64,000 nt of DNA from Aquabacter spiritensis (GTDB lineage Bacteria; Pseudomonadota; Alphaproteobacteria; Rhizobiales; Xanthobacteraceae): assembly GCF_004346185.1 (NCBI RefSeq), contig NZ_SMAI01000003.1, forward strand, positions 62,001 to 126,000. The letters are read 5' to 3'. Made by a program: the position numbers and the translations under genes. The notes under the pieces are model-generated. The model saw nothing but the letters and a program-made list of their open reading frames with translations. It was not told the DNA's origin and searched no databases. Below are positions 34,046 to 42,332 of this stretch, piece by piece; position 1 is the first letter of the stretch; each line of letters opens with the position of its first letter.

Positions 34046-34945
34046 ATGACGTGGCGCGGCGTATTCCCGGCGGTGACGACCAAGCTCAAGCAGGATGGCG
34101 CCCTCGACCTTCCCGCCCTCCAGCACAGCGTGGACCGGCTGATCGTCCACGGCGTGTCGGGGGTCATCCTGCTCCCCATGCTGGGGGAAAACGCCTCGCT
34201 CTCGATGGACGAGCGGGCCCAGGTTCTCACCGCCGCAAAGGAAGCCGTGGCGGGACGGGTGCCGATGCTGAGCGGGCTGGCGGAGGTCTCCACGCACGCC
34301 GCGGCCGAAGCCGCCCGCACCTACGAAAAGCTGGGTGCCGAGGGGCTGATGGCGTTCCCCTCCATCGCCTATAAGAGCGACAAACGCGAAACCGTGAAGT
34401 GGTACAAGGACCTAGCGGCAGCCTCGAGCCTGCCGATCATGATTTACAACAACCCCATCGCCTATGGGGTGGATGCAACGCCGGACATTCTGGAGCAGCT
34501 CGCCGACACGCCGGAGATCGTCTGCATCAAGGAGGAGAGCGGCGACATCCGCCGTGTCACCGACATCTACAATGCCTGCGGCGACCGTTTCGCCGTGTTC
34601 TGCGGCGTCGACGATCTCATCCTGGAGAGCGCCGCGCTCGGGGTCACCGGCTGGGTGTCGGGCATGACCAATGCGTGGCCGGAGGAATGCGTGCGGCTGT
34701 TCGACCTGTGCCGCGCCGGGCGATTCGAGGAAGCGCGCCCGCTCTATCGCCTGCTCACCCCGGCCTTCCACCTCGATACCCATGTCAAGCTGGTGCAGTA
34801 CATCAAGCTCGCCGAGCATTTCGTCTATGGCGCGCCGGAATGGGTGCGCGCCCCGCGCCTGCCGCTGGAGGGCGAGGAGCGCGCGCATGTCGGCGCGGTG
34901 ATCCGCGACGCCATCGCGCAGCTCCGTGGCCGTGCGGCGGCGTAA
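34046..34945 (+). CDS. Dihydrodipicolinate synthase/N-acetylneuraminate lyase family aldolase
   Basis: A 299-residue class I aldolase of the DapA/NanA family. The Schiff-base lysine is K162 in IVCIKEESGD and the catalytic tyrosine Y134 in IMIYNNPIAYG, equal to E. coli DapA K161 and Y133. The GTT motif of true DapA appears as LGENASL, so lysine biosynthesis is unlikely. Family members cleave or form 2-oxo acids with pyruvate. ATG 34046 lies after an AAGGGG site; frame extension upstream crosses the operators. Divergent from gntR and next to a carboxylate-type TRAP transporter, it probably acts on an imported sugar-acid-like or 2-oxo acid compound. Confidence 0.85.
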   Translation: MTWRGVFPAVTTKLKQDGALDLPALQHSVDRLIVHGVSGVILLPMLGENASLSMDERAQVLTAAKEAVAGRVPMLSGLAEVSTHAAAEAARTYEKLGAEGLMAFPSIAYKSDKRETVKWYKDLAAASSLPIMIYNNPIAYGVDATPDILEQLADTPEIVCIKEESGDIRRVTDIYNACGDRFAVFCGVDDLILESAALGVTGWVSGMTNAWPEECVRLFDLCRAGRFEEARPLYRLLTPAFHLDTHVKLVQYIKLAEHFVYGAPEWVRAPRLPLEGEERAHVGAVIRDAIAQLRGRAAA

Positions 34946-34962
34946 GGCCCCGCAGCGCGCCT

Positions 34963-35023
34963 CGAGGCCGGGTTTGCCCCGGCGCCTCGCATGACCTGCG
35001 AACCCGCTCCCGGCGTGGCCGGG
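34963..35023. terminator. Two GC-rich hairpins between convergent genes
   Basis: CGAGGCCGGG (34963-34972) pairs with CCCGG-cg-CCTCG (ending 34989) with a 2-base bulge. CCCGGC (35009-35014) pairs with GCCGGG (35018-35023). They fill the gap between the DapA-like gene and the leftward ABC permease; no T-run is present. Confidence 0.4.
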
Positions 35024-35036
35024 GGCGGCGTAGATG

Positions 35037-35903
35037 TCAGTGCCGCGCTTCGTGGTGCCAGCGCAGCAGATAGGCTCGCAGCCGCTCGACGCCTTTCACC
35101 ACCACCGCCCCGAGCAGCGCGATTTCCACGATCCCGGCGAACACCCCGACGGAATCCGCGAAACGCCCGGCTGCGATCATGCTGCCGCCGATGCCCGGCC
35201 CGCCCATGAGCATCTCGGTGACGACGGTCGTGATGAGGCCGACCGGCACGGCGATCTGGATGCCGGTCAGAATCTGCGGCAGCGCCATCGGCAGGACGAC
35301 CTCCCGCAACACCTGATTGGGGGTGGCGCCGAACGACCGGGCGGACCAGATCACCCATTTGTCGACGCCGAGCGTGCCGGAATAAGTCGCGCTCACCACC
35401 GGGAAAAAGCAGGAAAAGGCGATCATCACGATCTTGGACGTGTCGAAGATGCCGAACCACAGGATGAAGATCGGCAGGAAGGAGATCTTCGGCATCGGGA
35501 AGCCGATCGAGATCAGCGGATCGAAGAACCAGCGCACCGCGGTGTTGCGCGCCATCAGCACGCCCAGCGGAATGGCAATCGCGGTGCCGATCAGGAACCC
35601 GGTCGCGGCCCGGTAGAGGGTCAGGCCGAGATCGGTGAACACCTTTCCCGCCAGCATGTTGTTGAAGATGCGCTCGAGCACCGCCGAAAGCCGAGGCAGC
35701 AGAAAGGGGTGGACGAGGCCGAGCCGCGTCACGGTTTCCCAGCCGATCAGAAGCACCGCGATGACCAGGATCTGGATCATTGCATCCCCGGTCAGGCGCC
35801 GGTAGACGCCGCGCCAGATGCCGGCGACCGGTGCGTCGGGACCCGGCGCCGTACGGCCGGTCGTGCGCGCCGCCGGAAGCGAGGGGGAGGCGGAGCGGGT
35901 CAT
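35037..35903 (-). CDS. ABC transporter permease, nitrate/sulfonate/taurine type
   Basis: A 288-residue inner-membrane permease of the SsuC/TauC/NrtB group with about six hydrophobic segments. After a Pro-rich cytoplasmic N terminus (about 1-38) come PFLLPRLSAVLERIF and YRAATGFLIGTAIAIPLG. The EAA coupling motif is SFGATPNQVLREVVLPMALP, beginning with the sequence ARSFGA. The start overlaps the stop of the next upstream permease by 4 bp. It is the last gene of the leftward operon binding protein - ATPase - permease - permease. Two distinct permeases imply a heterodimeric pore. The substrate is unknown. Confidence 0.9.
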   Translation of the reverse strand: MTRSASPSLPAARTTGRTAPGPDAPVAGIWRGVYRRLTGDAMIQILVIAVLLIGWETVTRLGLVHPFLLPRLSAVLERIFNNMLAGKVFTDLGLTLYRAATGFLIGTAIAIPLGVLMARNTAVRWFFDPLISIGFPMPKISFLPIFILWFGIFDTSKIVMIAFSCFFPVVSATYSGTLGVDKWVIWSARSFGATPNQVLREVVLPMALPQILTGIQIAVPVGLITTVVTEMLMGGPGIGGSMIAAGRFADSVGVFAGIVEIALLGAVVVKGVERLRAYLLRWHHEARH

Positions 35904-36655
35904 GGTTCCCTCCAGCGCAGCTGGTGGCGGACGAAGGCGCCATAGAGCCGGTCGGCGGTAAAGCCCACCATCGCGACGACCAGGATCACCGCGAACATGG
36001 CGGCATAGGCGCCGCCGTCGCCGAGCTGGCTGATCAGATAGCCGAACCCGTCCTTGGCGATCACGAATTCGGAGGACACCATCAGGATGAAGGCGAAGGC
36101 GAGGGCGGTGCGGATGCCGTTGAGAAGCTCCGGCATGGCCGCCGGCAGCACGATCTGCACCAAGGTCGTGGCGCGCGAGGCCCCGAGGCTGCGCGCCGAC
36201 CAGATGAGGAACGGGTTCACGCCGCGGGCGCCGTTATAGGAGGAGATCACCACCGGCAGCAGGCAGCCGATGAAGATCAGCACGATTTTCGACATGTCGC
36301 CGAGCCCGAACCAGATCATCATCACCGGGATGAGCGCGGATTTCGGCATCGGGTAGAAGATCTGGACGATCGGATTGACCAGAAGCCGCACCGGCCGGAA
36401 GGTGGCCATCAGCAGCCCTGCCGCCGAGCCCACAATGATGGCGAGGCCGAAGCCCATCGCCGCGCGATAGAGCGACCGCAGCCCGTGATTGACGATCTCG
36501 CCGTCGAGGATCAGCGCCCACAGCGCTTCCGCGACCTGCTTGACGTCGGGCAAAAGCTGGTTTGCGAACGGCCCGGCCGTCGCCACGATCTCCCACAAGG
36601 CGAGACAGATCAGCAGCGGCGTATAGCGCCACAGGATCGAGGCGGTGGCGCCCAT
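35900..36655 (-). CDS. ABC transporter permease, nitrate/sulfonate/taurine type
   Basis: A 251-residue permease paralogous to the next gene. Hydrophobic segments start at LLICLALWEIVATAG; FYPMPKSALIPVMMIWFGLG is the family's conserved loop, and the EAA motif is SLGASRATTLVQIVLPAAMP. No signal or long tail is seen. The ATG (36653-36655) overlaps the ATPase stop by one base (TGATG). With the second permease it would form a heterodimeric channel. Its similarity to its partner suggests an old duplication. Confidence 0.9.
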   Translation of the reverse strand: MGATASILWRYTPLLICLALWEIVATAGPFANQLLPDVKQVAEALWALILDGEIVNHGLRSLYRAAMGFGLAIIVGSAAGLLMATFRPVRLLVNPIVQIFYPMPKSALIPVMMIWFGLGDMSKIVLIFIGCLLPVVISSYNGARGVNPFLIWSARSLGASRATTLVQIVLPAAMPELLNGIRTALAFAFILMVSSEFVIAKDGFGYLISQLGDGGAYAAMFAVILVVAMVGFTADRLYGAFVRHQLRWREP

Positions 36656-37485
36656 CAGTGCGCCCCCCGCGTCGCCGCGATCGCCTGGTCGCGGACCAGG
36701 CCCCAGATATGTTCGCCGATCTCGACGAATTCGGGCCGCTTCATCACTTCGTCGCCGCCCGAGCGGTCGACCGCGACATCGAGCACGTGCTGGATGCGGC
36801 CCGGTCGGGCGCTCATGATCGAAATCCGGTCGGCGAGAAACACCGCCTCCTGCACGTCATGGGTGACGAAGACGACGGTCTTGCGGGTGCGCTCGAAGAT
36901 CGCGCGCAGCTCCTCCTGCATCACCCGGCGCGTCTGCGCGTCGAGCGCGCCGAACGGTTCGTCCATGAGCAGGATTTCGGGATCCACCGCGAGCGTGCGG
37001 GCGATCGCCGCGCGCTGCTGCATGCCGCCGGAGAGCTGCGAGGGATAGGCGTTCTCGAACCCCGTGAGATGGACGAGGTCGATGAAATGACGCGCCCGCT
37101 CCTCCCGCTCCTTCTTGGGCAGGCCCAGTTTTTCGAGGCCGTAGAGGGCATTCTGGAGCACCGTCTTCCAGGGGAACAAGGCGAAGTTCTGGAACACGAT
37201 GCCACGCTCCGGGCCAGGACCCGTCACGGTCCCGCGCGCGGTGGCGATGGTGCCGGACTGGACCGGGATGAAGCCGCCGATCAGATAGAGCAGGGTGCTT
37301 TTCCCGCATCCCGACGGCCCGAGCAGAGCGTGGAACTCGTTCGGCCGGATCTGCAGGTTGATATGGTCCAGGGCGGTGACGCCGCCCTGGCCATTTCGCC
37401 CGCCATAATGATGGCTGACATCGCGGATCTCGATGCCGACCTCATCGGCCGGAAGCGCGGACCCGCTGGAGCTTTGTCCGCTCAT
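36655..37485 (-). CDS. ABC transporter ATP-binding protein, nitrate/sulfonate/taurine type
   Basis: A 276-residue ATPase of the SsuB/TauB/NrtD group. Walker A is LGPSGCGKST, the Q-loop lies in GIVFQNFALFPWKTV, the signature is LSGGMQQRAAIA, Walker B is ILLMDEPFGALD and the switch His is in VFVTHDVQEAVFLA. A 20-residue N-terminal extension precedes the first strand (VGIEIRDVSHHYGG). The ATG overlaps the binding-protein stop as ATGA. One ATPase gene would serve as a homodimer for the two permeases. Confidence 0.93.
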   Translation of the reverse strand: MSGQSSSGSALPADEVGIEIRDVSHHYGGRNGQGGVTALDHINLQIRPNEFHALLGPSGCGKSTLLYLIGGFIPVQSGTIATARGTVTGPGPERGIVFQNFALFPWKTVLQNALYGLEKLGLPKKEREERARHFIDLVHLTGFENAYPSQLSGGMQQRAAIARTLAVDPEILLMDEPFGALDAQTRRVMQEELRAIFERTRKTVVFVTHDVQEAVFLADRISIMSARPGRIQHVLDVAVDRSGGDEVMKRPEFVEIGEHIWGLVRDQAIAATRGAH

Positions 37486-38513
37486 TGGGTCTTGCCCTCA
37501 TTGGCCTGCACGCGCTTCTTGGCTTCTTCGATGAAGGTGAGGTCGGCATATTTCGGTGCGACCTGGAACGCCGCCGGCAGTGCCCCCGCCTTCACCGAGG
37601 CATCCACCATGGTCTGGATGTTCTTGACGTTCGGCACCATGTAGGGATCGCGGAAATAATCTTCCTTGGTGAACATATAGGCGAAATTTTCCGGCGGCTG
37701 CTTCATGAACTTTCCGATGATCTCGCTGCCGGCTTGCTTGTTCTTCGGGTCCATGAACCAGCGGATCGCGGTGACGTGATCCTCGAAGAAGTCCTGCACC
37801 GCCTGCTTGTTCTTGGCGAGGAAGTCGGCGCGGGCGGCGAGAAAGACGAGTTCGGACGGACCGACCGCGTCGGAGACCGAGAACAGCTTGCGGTATTTGC
37901 CGCTCTTCACGAGCTTGCCGTACATCGGCTGGAGCACCGGGCCCATGTCGACCTTGTCCTCCTCGATCATCGCAGGGATGTTCGGGAAGGCCACCTCGAT
38001 CGAGGTGAAGTCGCGCTTGTCGACCATGCCCTTGTTCAGCAGCATCACCCGCATGCCGGTATCTGAGGCCGAGCCGATCGCATTCGTGGCGATGCGCTTG
38101 CCCTTCAGGTCTTCCACCGTCTTGATCGGCGAATCCGCCTTCACCAGGAAGGCATCGGAATGGTGCCCGTCGACCCCGTCCTGGATGATGTCGGCCACCA
38201 CCTTGACGTCGAGCCCGGCATTGGTGGCCGCGAGCGCGAGCGAGGTGGCCGAGAAGGCGCCCATGTCGATCTCGCCCGCCGCCATGGCGGTGATCTGCGG
38301 GGTCGAGCCGCGGAACAGGATCGGCTCCACGACATAGGATTTGCCGTAATGCTTCAGGATCGAGGGATTGGAATAGAGCACCGGGATCATGTGGCCCGGC
38401 ATGGTGGCCCAGCCGATGCGGATCTTCACCGGATCCGCCAAGGCCGCGGTGGCGGTCAAAGTGGCCGTGGCGATGAGACCAAGGCGGGCGAGCCGCCCGA
38501 AAAGCGTCTTCAT
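37482..38513 (-). CDS. ABC transporter substrate-binding protein, SsuA/TauA/NMT1-like
   Basis: A 343-residue periplasmic binding protein of the NMT1/SsuA-like family. The signal peptide is residues 1-26 (LGLIATATLTATAALA, cleavage before DPVKIRIGW). FRGSTPQITAMAAGEIDMG and DLKGKRIATNAIGSASDTG are family segments. An HHSDAFLV segment lies in the ligand region. It is the first gene of its operon, followed by the ATPase with ATGA overlap. Upstream lie a leftward TTGACA element and operator-like site D. Relatives bind sulfonates, pyrimidine precursors, nitrate or aromatic acids; the ligand cannot be set. Confidence 0.88.
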   Translation of the reverse strand: MKTLFGRLARLGLIATATLTATAALADPVKIRIGWATMPGHMIPVLYSNPSILKHYGKSYVVEPILFRGSTPQITAMAAGEIDMGAFSATSLALAATNAGLDVKVVADIIQDGVDGHHSDAFLVKADSPIKTVEDLKGKRIATNAIGSASDTGMRVMLLNKGMVDKRDFTSIEVAFPNIPAMIEEDKVDMGPVLQPMYGKLVKSGKYRKLFSVSDAVGPSELVFLAARADFLAKNKQAVQDFFEDHVTAIRWFMDPKNKQAGSEIIGKFMKQPPENFAYMFTKEDYFRDPYMVPNVKNIQTMVDASVKAGALPAAFQVAPKYADLTFIEEAKKRVQANEGKTQ

Positions 38514-38968
38514 GTTTTCCTCCCGACGTCCTTCGCCGCCGTGGATCGGCGGTCGACACTATGATGGGGCCGGGTGCGTCTCAGCTTGCGCCGGCCCGCT
38601 CTTCCGATGGCGCGTTGGCGTTCGCGCTTGATCAGAATGTTAGAAATTTTGCATTTCGTTCGGCTTCGATCTTCCCGTTCTGAATTTCGCCTGTCAACCG
38701 GATAATTGAGCGACCGATCACTAGCGCGAGACGCTGATGCCCCGGAGGCCGCGTGCGGCCGGTAGGGGCCGTCACGTGCAGGCGCAGGCGAAAAGGTGGG
38801 TTCGGCTCCGAGGGATCGGCTTTCCCGCCACGCCAGGACGTCCGACGCCCATGCCTATTAAAAGTTATGTATTTCAATCGGATGCGGGCGCACCGTCGAT
38901 CCGCCCGTGGTTTCAGGTTGGCCCGAAGGACGCAGGCCGCCCAAGCGTTCCGAGAGCAGCCTTCTGCA
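38514..38968. other. 455-bp intergenic region with two A/T-rich patches
   Basis: No gene is supported. The region separates the start of the leftward ABC binding-protein gene from the 3' end of a leftward GntR gene. A/T-rich patches lie at about 38630-38660 and 38857-38880 in otherwise GC-rich sequence. The first could be promoter or operator DNA for the ABC operon. Site D and a TTGACA element are annotated separately. Confidence 0.5.
38692..38720 (-). promoter_or_regulatory. Operator-like site D with leftward TTGACA element
   Basis: TGAGCGACCGATCA (38707-38720) matches 10 of 14 bases of operator C and shares the 13-mer ACCGATCACTAGC with operator A. Read leftward, TTGACA follows at 38697-38692, with a weak GAAGAT -10 after 17 bp. 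Position upstream of the -35 differs from sites A-C, so its role is less certain. Confidence 0.35.
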
Positions 38969-39805
38969 TCACGCCCGCTTGCGGTTGGCGAAGCTCTCCA
39001 TCTGCTCGGTGACGTTCCGCAGGCTGCCTTCATAGTGCGTCTGCAGCATCGCCACGGCATCGTCGGCGCGCCGTTCGAGGGCGGCCTCGGCCATGGCGCG
39101 GTGCTGGCTGCGCACGGCATCGAACAGGGAATAGGACTGCGCCATACGCAGCACCGTGAAGCGGCGATAGCGCTGGAACTGGTCCGACAGGGTGGCGCAG
39201 AAATGCAGCAGCCAGCGCGAGCCACAGGCCGCGACCAGGCTGGTATGGAACCGATCGTGCCGGCGCTCCCATTCGTCGATGGAGGCGTCGTCGTCGAACG
39301 AATTGGGCAGCGGGCTGCGCTCCAGCCGATGCAGCGCGACCAGGATTTCGTCCTCCCAGTCCTCGCCGCCGCGCTCGATCGATTCGCGCAGCGCCCGGCA
39401 CGAGAGATCGACCCGCAACCGGCAGAGATCGTTGAGGTCTTCCAGCGACAAGGGCGCCGCCATGAAACCGCGCTGGCCCTCGAACGCGACCAATTGCTCG
39501 GAGGCGAGACGCACCAAGGCCTCGCGCAGCGGGCCGATCCCGACCTTGTAGCGCGCGCTGAGCTGACGGAACGGCATGCGCGATCCCGGCGCGATCCGGC
39601 CGGCGATCAGATCCGAGCGAAGCCGGGCATAGGCGCCCTCGCCGATGGTCTTGGCGTCGGCTTCCGGCCGCGGGCCCTCGGACCTTTGCGCCTCGGACCT
39701 TTGCGCCTCGGATCTGGGCGTCTCCGACTTGGCCGGTTCGAGGCGCACCACCGCCGGCGCCGGCACCTTCCGGACGCTCGGGGCCTTCGCCTTCGCGCGC
39801 TGCAT
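38969..39805 (-). CDS. GntR-family regulator, FCD type, with repetitive N-terminal extension
   Basis: A 278-residue regulator. Residues 1-52 form a charged Ala/Pro/Ser/Glu-rich extension with SEAQRSEAQRSEG, encoded by a short tandem DNA repeat. The winged helix lies at about 55-118 (RSDLIAGRIAPGSRMPF; KVGIGPLREALVRLASEQLV). The FCD domain follows with DRFHTSLVAACGSRW. Recognition-helix residues differ from the first GntR protein, so its operator is probably different. It is divergent from the LVIVD-repeat gene and upstream of the ABC operon. The first residues may not be translated; a later start is possible, since the extension is unlike other members. Confidence 0.83.
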   Translation of the reverse strand: MQRAKAKAPSVRKVPAPAVVRLEPAKSETPRSEAQRSEAQRSEGPRPEADAKTIGEGAYARLRSDLIAGRIAPGSRMPFRQLSARYKVGIGPLREALVRLASEQLVAFEGQRGFMAAPLSLEDLNDLCRLRVDLSCRALRESIERGGEDWEDEILVALHRLERSPLPNSFDDDASIDEWERRHDRFHTSLVAACGSRWLLHFCATLSDQFQRYRRFTVLRMAQSYSLFDAVRSQHRAMAEAALERRADDAVAMLQTHYEGSLRNVTEQMESFANRKRA

Positions 39806-40031
39806 GGGGGCTCCGTATCAAAACCTCCGCCGGGCAAGGCGGGTGAGGCAGGGGATCAGGGCGACGACTTTATGCCATTCCGCGCATTCGTCAAAAATTT
39901 CGTACAAACGCCCCTTGATAGAACGCCCGCGACTTGAGAGAAGTCCGTGGCGTGCATGCGGTGTCGGCACGCGAACTGACGAACGCGACATGCGCTGCGG
40001 CCGTGCGCCGCCCTTACGCCGAGGATCGATC

Positions 40032-41276
40032 ATGCTGACCACCCAGGACCGCCCCGCCGAAGGCCAGGGCTCGACGCGGAACTTCAAGCTCATCGCCCAG
40101 CACGAAATGGGCGGCTTCGGCGGCATGGGCGAAGGCATGTCGATCCAGATCGCCAAAGACGGACGCCGCATTCTGTGGCTGGCCCACGAGAGCGCGCCGA
40201 AGAATTTCACCGGGCTCGACGTGACCGACCCGAAGAATCCGAAAATCGTGGTGCAGACCGACCTGCCCGTCGCCCATATGCGCTCCAATTCGCTGGAAGT
40301 CTCCGGCGACATCATGGCGGTCGCGTATCAGACGCAGAAGCAGGGCATGCAGCCCGCCGGGATGGAGCTGTTCGACATTTCGGTGCCGGAAAATCCCCGC
40401 TCCATCTCCTTCATGGATGCGTCCGGCCCGACCTCGCGCGGCGTCCACCAATTGTGGTTCTGCGACGGGGAATATGTCCACATGGCCGCGGGCGCGCCGG
40501 ATTTCGCCGCGCGCAACCCCAAAGACGACCAATTCTACCGCATCATCGACGTGAAGAACCCGTCCAAGCCGACGGAAGTCGGGCGCTGGTGGCTGCCGGG
40601 CACCCGCGAGGGCGACACCGATGCGCCTCCGGTGCGGCACGAGGCCGGCAAGGATTTCGGCTTCCGCGCCCACAACACCAACGTCTATCCCCAGCGCCCC
40701 GACCGCTGCTATCTCGGCTATCTCGATGCCGGGATGATCATCATGGACATCTCCGACAAGACGGCGCCCAAGCCGATCTGCCGTTGGGACAATTCCCCGC
40801 CTTATTGGGGCTTCACCCACACCGTCCTGCCGCTCTTCGACCGCGACCTCCTCGTCGTGACCGACGAATCGGTGCTCGATGGCGGTGCGGACTGGCCGAA
40901 GCTGATCTGGATCCTCGACGCGCGCGACGAGGCGCATCCGGTGCCGATCTCGACCTGCCCGACGCCGAGCCGCGACGTCTATGCCGGCCGTGGCGGGCGC
41001 GTCGGGGCGCATAATCTGCACGAGAACGTGCCGCTGCCCACCTCCTGGTTCTCCGATCAGGTGATTCTCGGCACCTTCTTCAATGGCGGCTTGCGCGCCT
41101 TCGACATCTCCAATCCCTACCAGCCGGTGGAAATCGGCCATTTCGTGCCGCCGGCGCCGCGCCTGTCGCCGGTCGGCGCGGTGCAGATCAACGACGTGTT
41201 CGTCGACGAGCGCGGCATCGTCTACACCGTCGACCGTCATACCGGCGGCGTCTACATCCTGGAGATGGACTTCTGA
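40032..41276 (+). CDS. LVIVD-repeat beta-propeller protein
   Basis: A 414-residue protein with repeated strands of the LVIVD type: GLDVTDPKNPKIVVQTDL, ELFDISVPENPRSISFM, RIIDVKNPSKPTEVGRWW, IIMDISDKTAPKPICRW and AFDISNPYQPVEIGHF, each about 50-90 residues apart, implying a propeller. Histidines in FRAHNTNVYP, GFTHTVLP and GAHNLHENVP could bind metal. No signal peptide is seen with ATG 40032; an alternative ATG at 39990 adds a basic segment. The COG0523 gene follows by 2 bp. No enzymatic activity can be assigned; such proteins appear in catabolic gene sets. Confidence 0.8.
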   Translation: MLTTQDRPAEGQGSTRNFKLIAQHEMGGFGGMGEGMSIQIAKDGRRILWLAHESAPKNFTGLDVTDPKNPKIVVQTDLPVAHMRSNSLEVSGDIMAVAYQTQKQGMQPAGMELFDISVPENPRSISFMDASGPTSRGVHQLWFCDGEYVHMAAGAPDFAARNPKDDQFYRIIDVKNPSKPTEVGRWWLPGTREGDTDAPPVRHEAGKDFGFRAHNTNVYPQRPDRCYLGYLDAGMIIMDISDKTAPKPICRWDNSPPYWGFTHTVLPLFDRDLLVVTDESVLDGGADWPKLIWILDARDEAHPVPISTCPTPSRDVYAGRGGRVGAHNLHENVPLPTSWFSDQVILGTFFNGGLRAFDISNPYQPVEIGHFVPPAPRLSPVGAVQINDVFVDERGIVYTVDRHTGGVYILEMDF

Positions 41277-41278
41277 GC

Positions 41279-42313
41279 ATGCGCGATCCCGCCGCTCTGT
41301 TCGGCTCCCGGCCATTCGGCCGGGCGCTGAGCCGGCCGGGAGCTGGCCGTATTCCCGTAACGGTGGTGACGGGTTTTCTCGGCGCGGGCAAGACGACCTT
41401 GATCCGCGCCGCCCTCGCCCATCCCTCCGGCGCGCGCACCGCGGTCATCGTCAACGAGTTCGGCGAGGCCGGGATCGACGATGTGCTGCTGCGCACGTCG
41501 TCCGAACAGGTCGCGCTGATCGGCAATGGCTGCATCTGCTGCGCCGCCAAGACCGATCTGCACCGCGCCTTGCGCAATCTCGCCGCCGAGCGGGAGACCG
41601 GGCTCGTGCCGCCGTTCGATCGGGTGGTGGTGGAGACCTCCGGCGTCTCCGAGCCGGGTCCTCTGATCCAGAGCTTCGCCACCGACCGCACGGTCGCGAC
41701 CCATTACGCCCTGGAAGGGCTGGTGACGGTGGTCGACGCGGTGCTCGCCGCGCGCACCCGGGAGATGGCGCCCACCTTCACCGAGCAAGTGGTACTGGCG
41801 GATCGGATCCTCCTCTCGAAGACCGATATCGCCGCGCCGGGCGTGGTCGCGGACCTGCGGCTCCACCTCGCCGCGCTCAATCCCGAGGCGCCGATCCTCG
41901 ATGCGGCCGAGATGCGGGCCGACCCCACCGCCTTGTTTTCCGGACGGGCGCTGAAGCGCGCGCCGTTCCACTGCGACGCGCCGACCGCACCGGCGGACAG
42001 CCTCTACGACACCTTCAGCCTGGAGTTCGATGCGCCCTTCGACTGGCCGGTCTTCACCCGCATCATGGACACGCTCACCGGCCTGCGTGGCGACGATCTT
42101 CTGCGTGTGAAAGGCTTCGTCCAGGTCTCGGGCTGTCCCGGCCCTGTCGTGGTGCATTATGTCCAGCATCTGTCGGCGCCGCCCGAGGAGCTGACGGCCT
42201 GGCCGGAGGGCACGCCGCGCACGCGGCTCGTCTTCATCACGCGCGGGCTCGGCCGGGCCCGCATCGCGGCCGTGTTCGCCGCGGTGCTCGCGCTGGCCGG
42301 CCTCGCGCCCTGA
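41279..42313 (+). CDS. COG0523/CobW-family GTPase (metallochaperone-like)
   Basis: A 344-residue G3E GTPase. Walker A GFLGAGKTT is at about residues 32-40, the metal-binding CxCC motif is in GNGCICCAAKTDL, the Walker B-like region is VVVETSGVSEPGPL and the base motif is SKTD in place of NKxD. A CobW C-terminal domain follows (about 240-335). Such proteins supply zinc, cobalt or iron to target enzymes. It starts 2 bp after the LVIVD-repeat gene, so the pair is surely cotranscribed; the propeller protein or a nearby metal-dependent hydrolase could be the client. No Zur site is visible. Confidence 0.88.
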   Translation: MRDPAALFGSRPFGRALSRPGAGRIPVTVVTGFLGAGKTTLIRAALAHPSGARTAVIVNEFGEAGIDDVLLRTSSEQVALIGNGCICCAAKTDLHRALRNLAAERETGLVPPFDRVVVETSGVSEPGPLIQSFATDRTVATHYALEGLVTVVDAVLAARTREMAPTFTEQVVLADRILLSKTDIAAPGVVADLRLHLAALNPEAPILDAAEMRADPTALFSGRALKRAPFHCDAPTAPADSLYDTFSLEFDAPFDWPVFTRIMDTLTGLRGDDLLRVKGFVQVSGCPGPVVVHYVQHLSAPPEELTAWPEGTPRTRLVFITRGLGRARIAAVFAAVLALAGLAP

Positions 42314-42332
42314 GCGGTCGCTGCCGCGGCGC

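Noticed and set aside
39885..39910. A/T-rich sequence before the LVIVD gene as a GntR operator
   Set aside because: It has only a poor dyad and no convincing second copy; a weak likeness to 38640-38663 is not enough.
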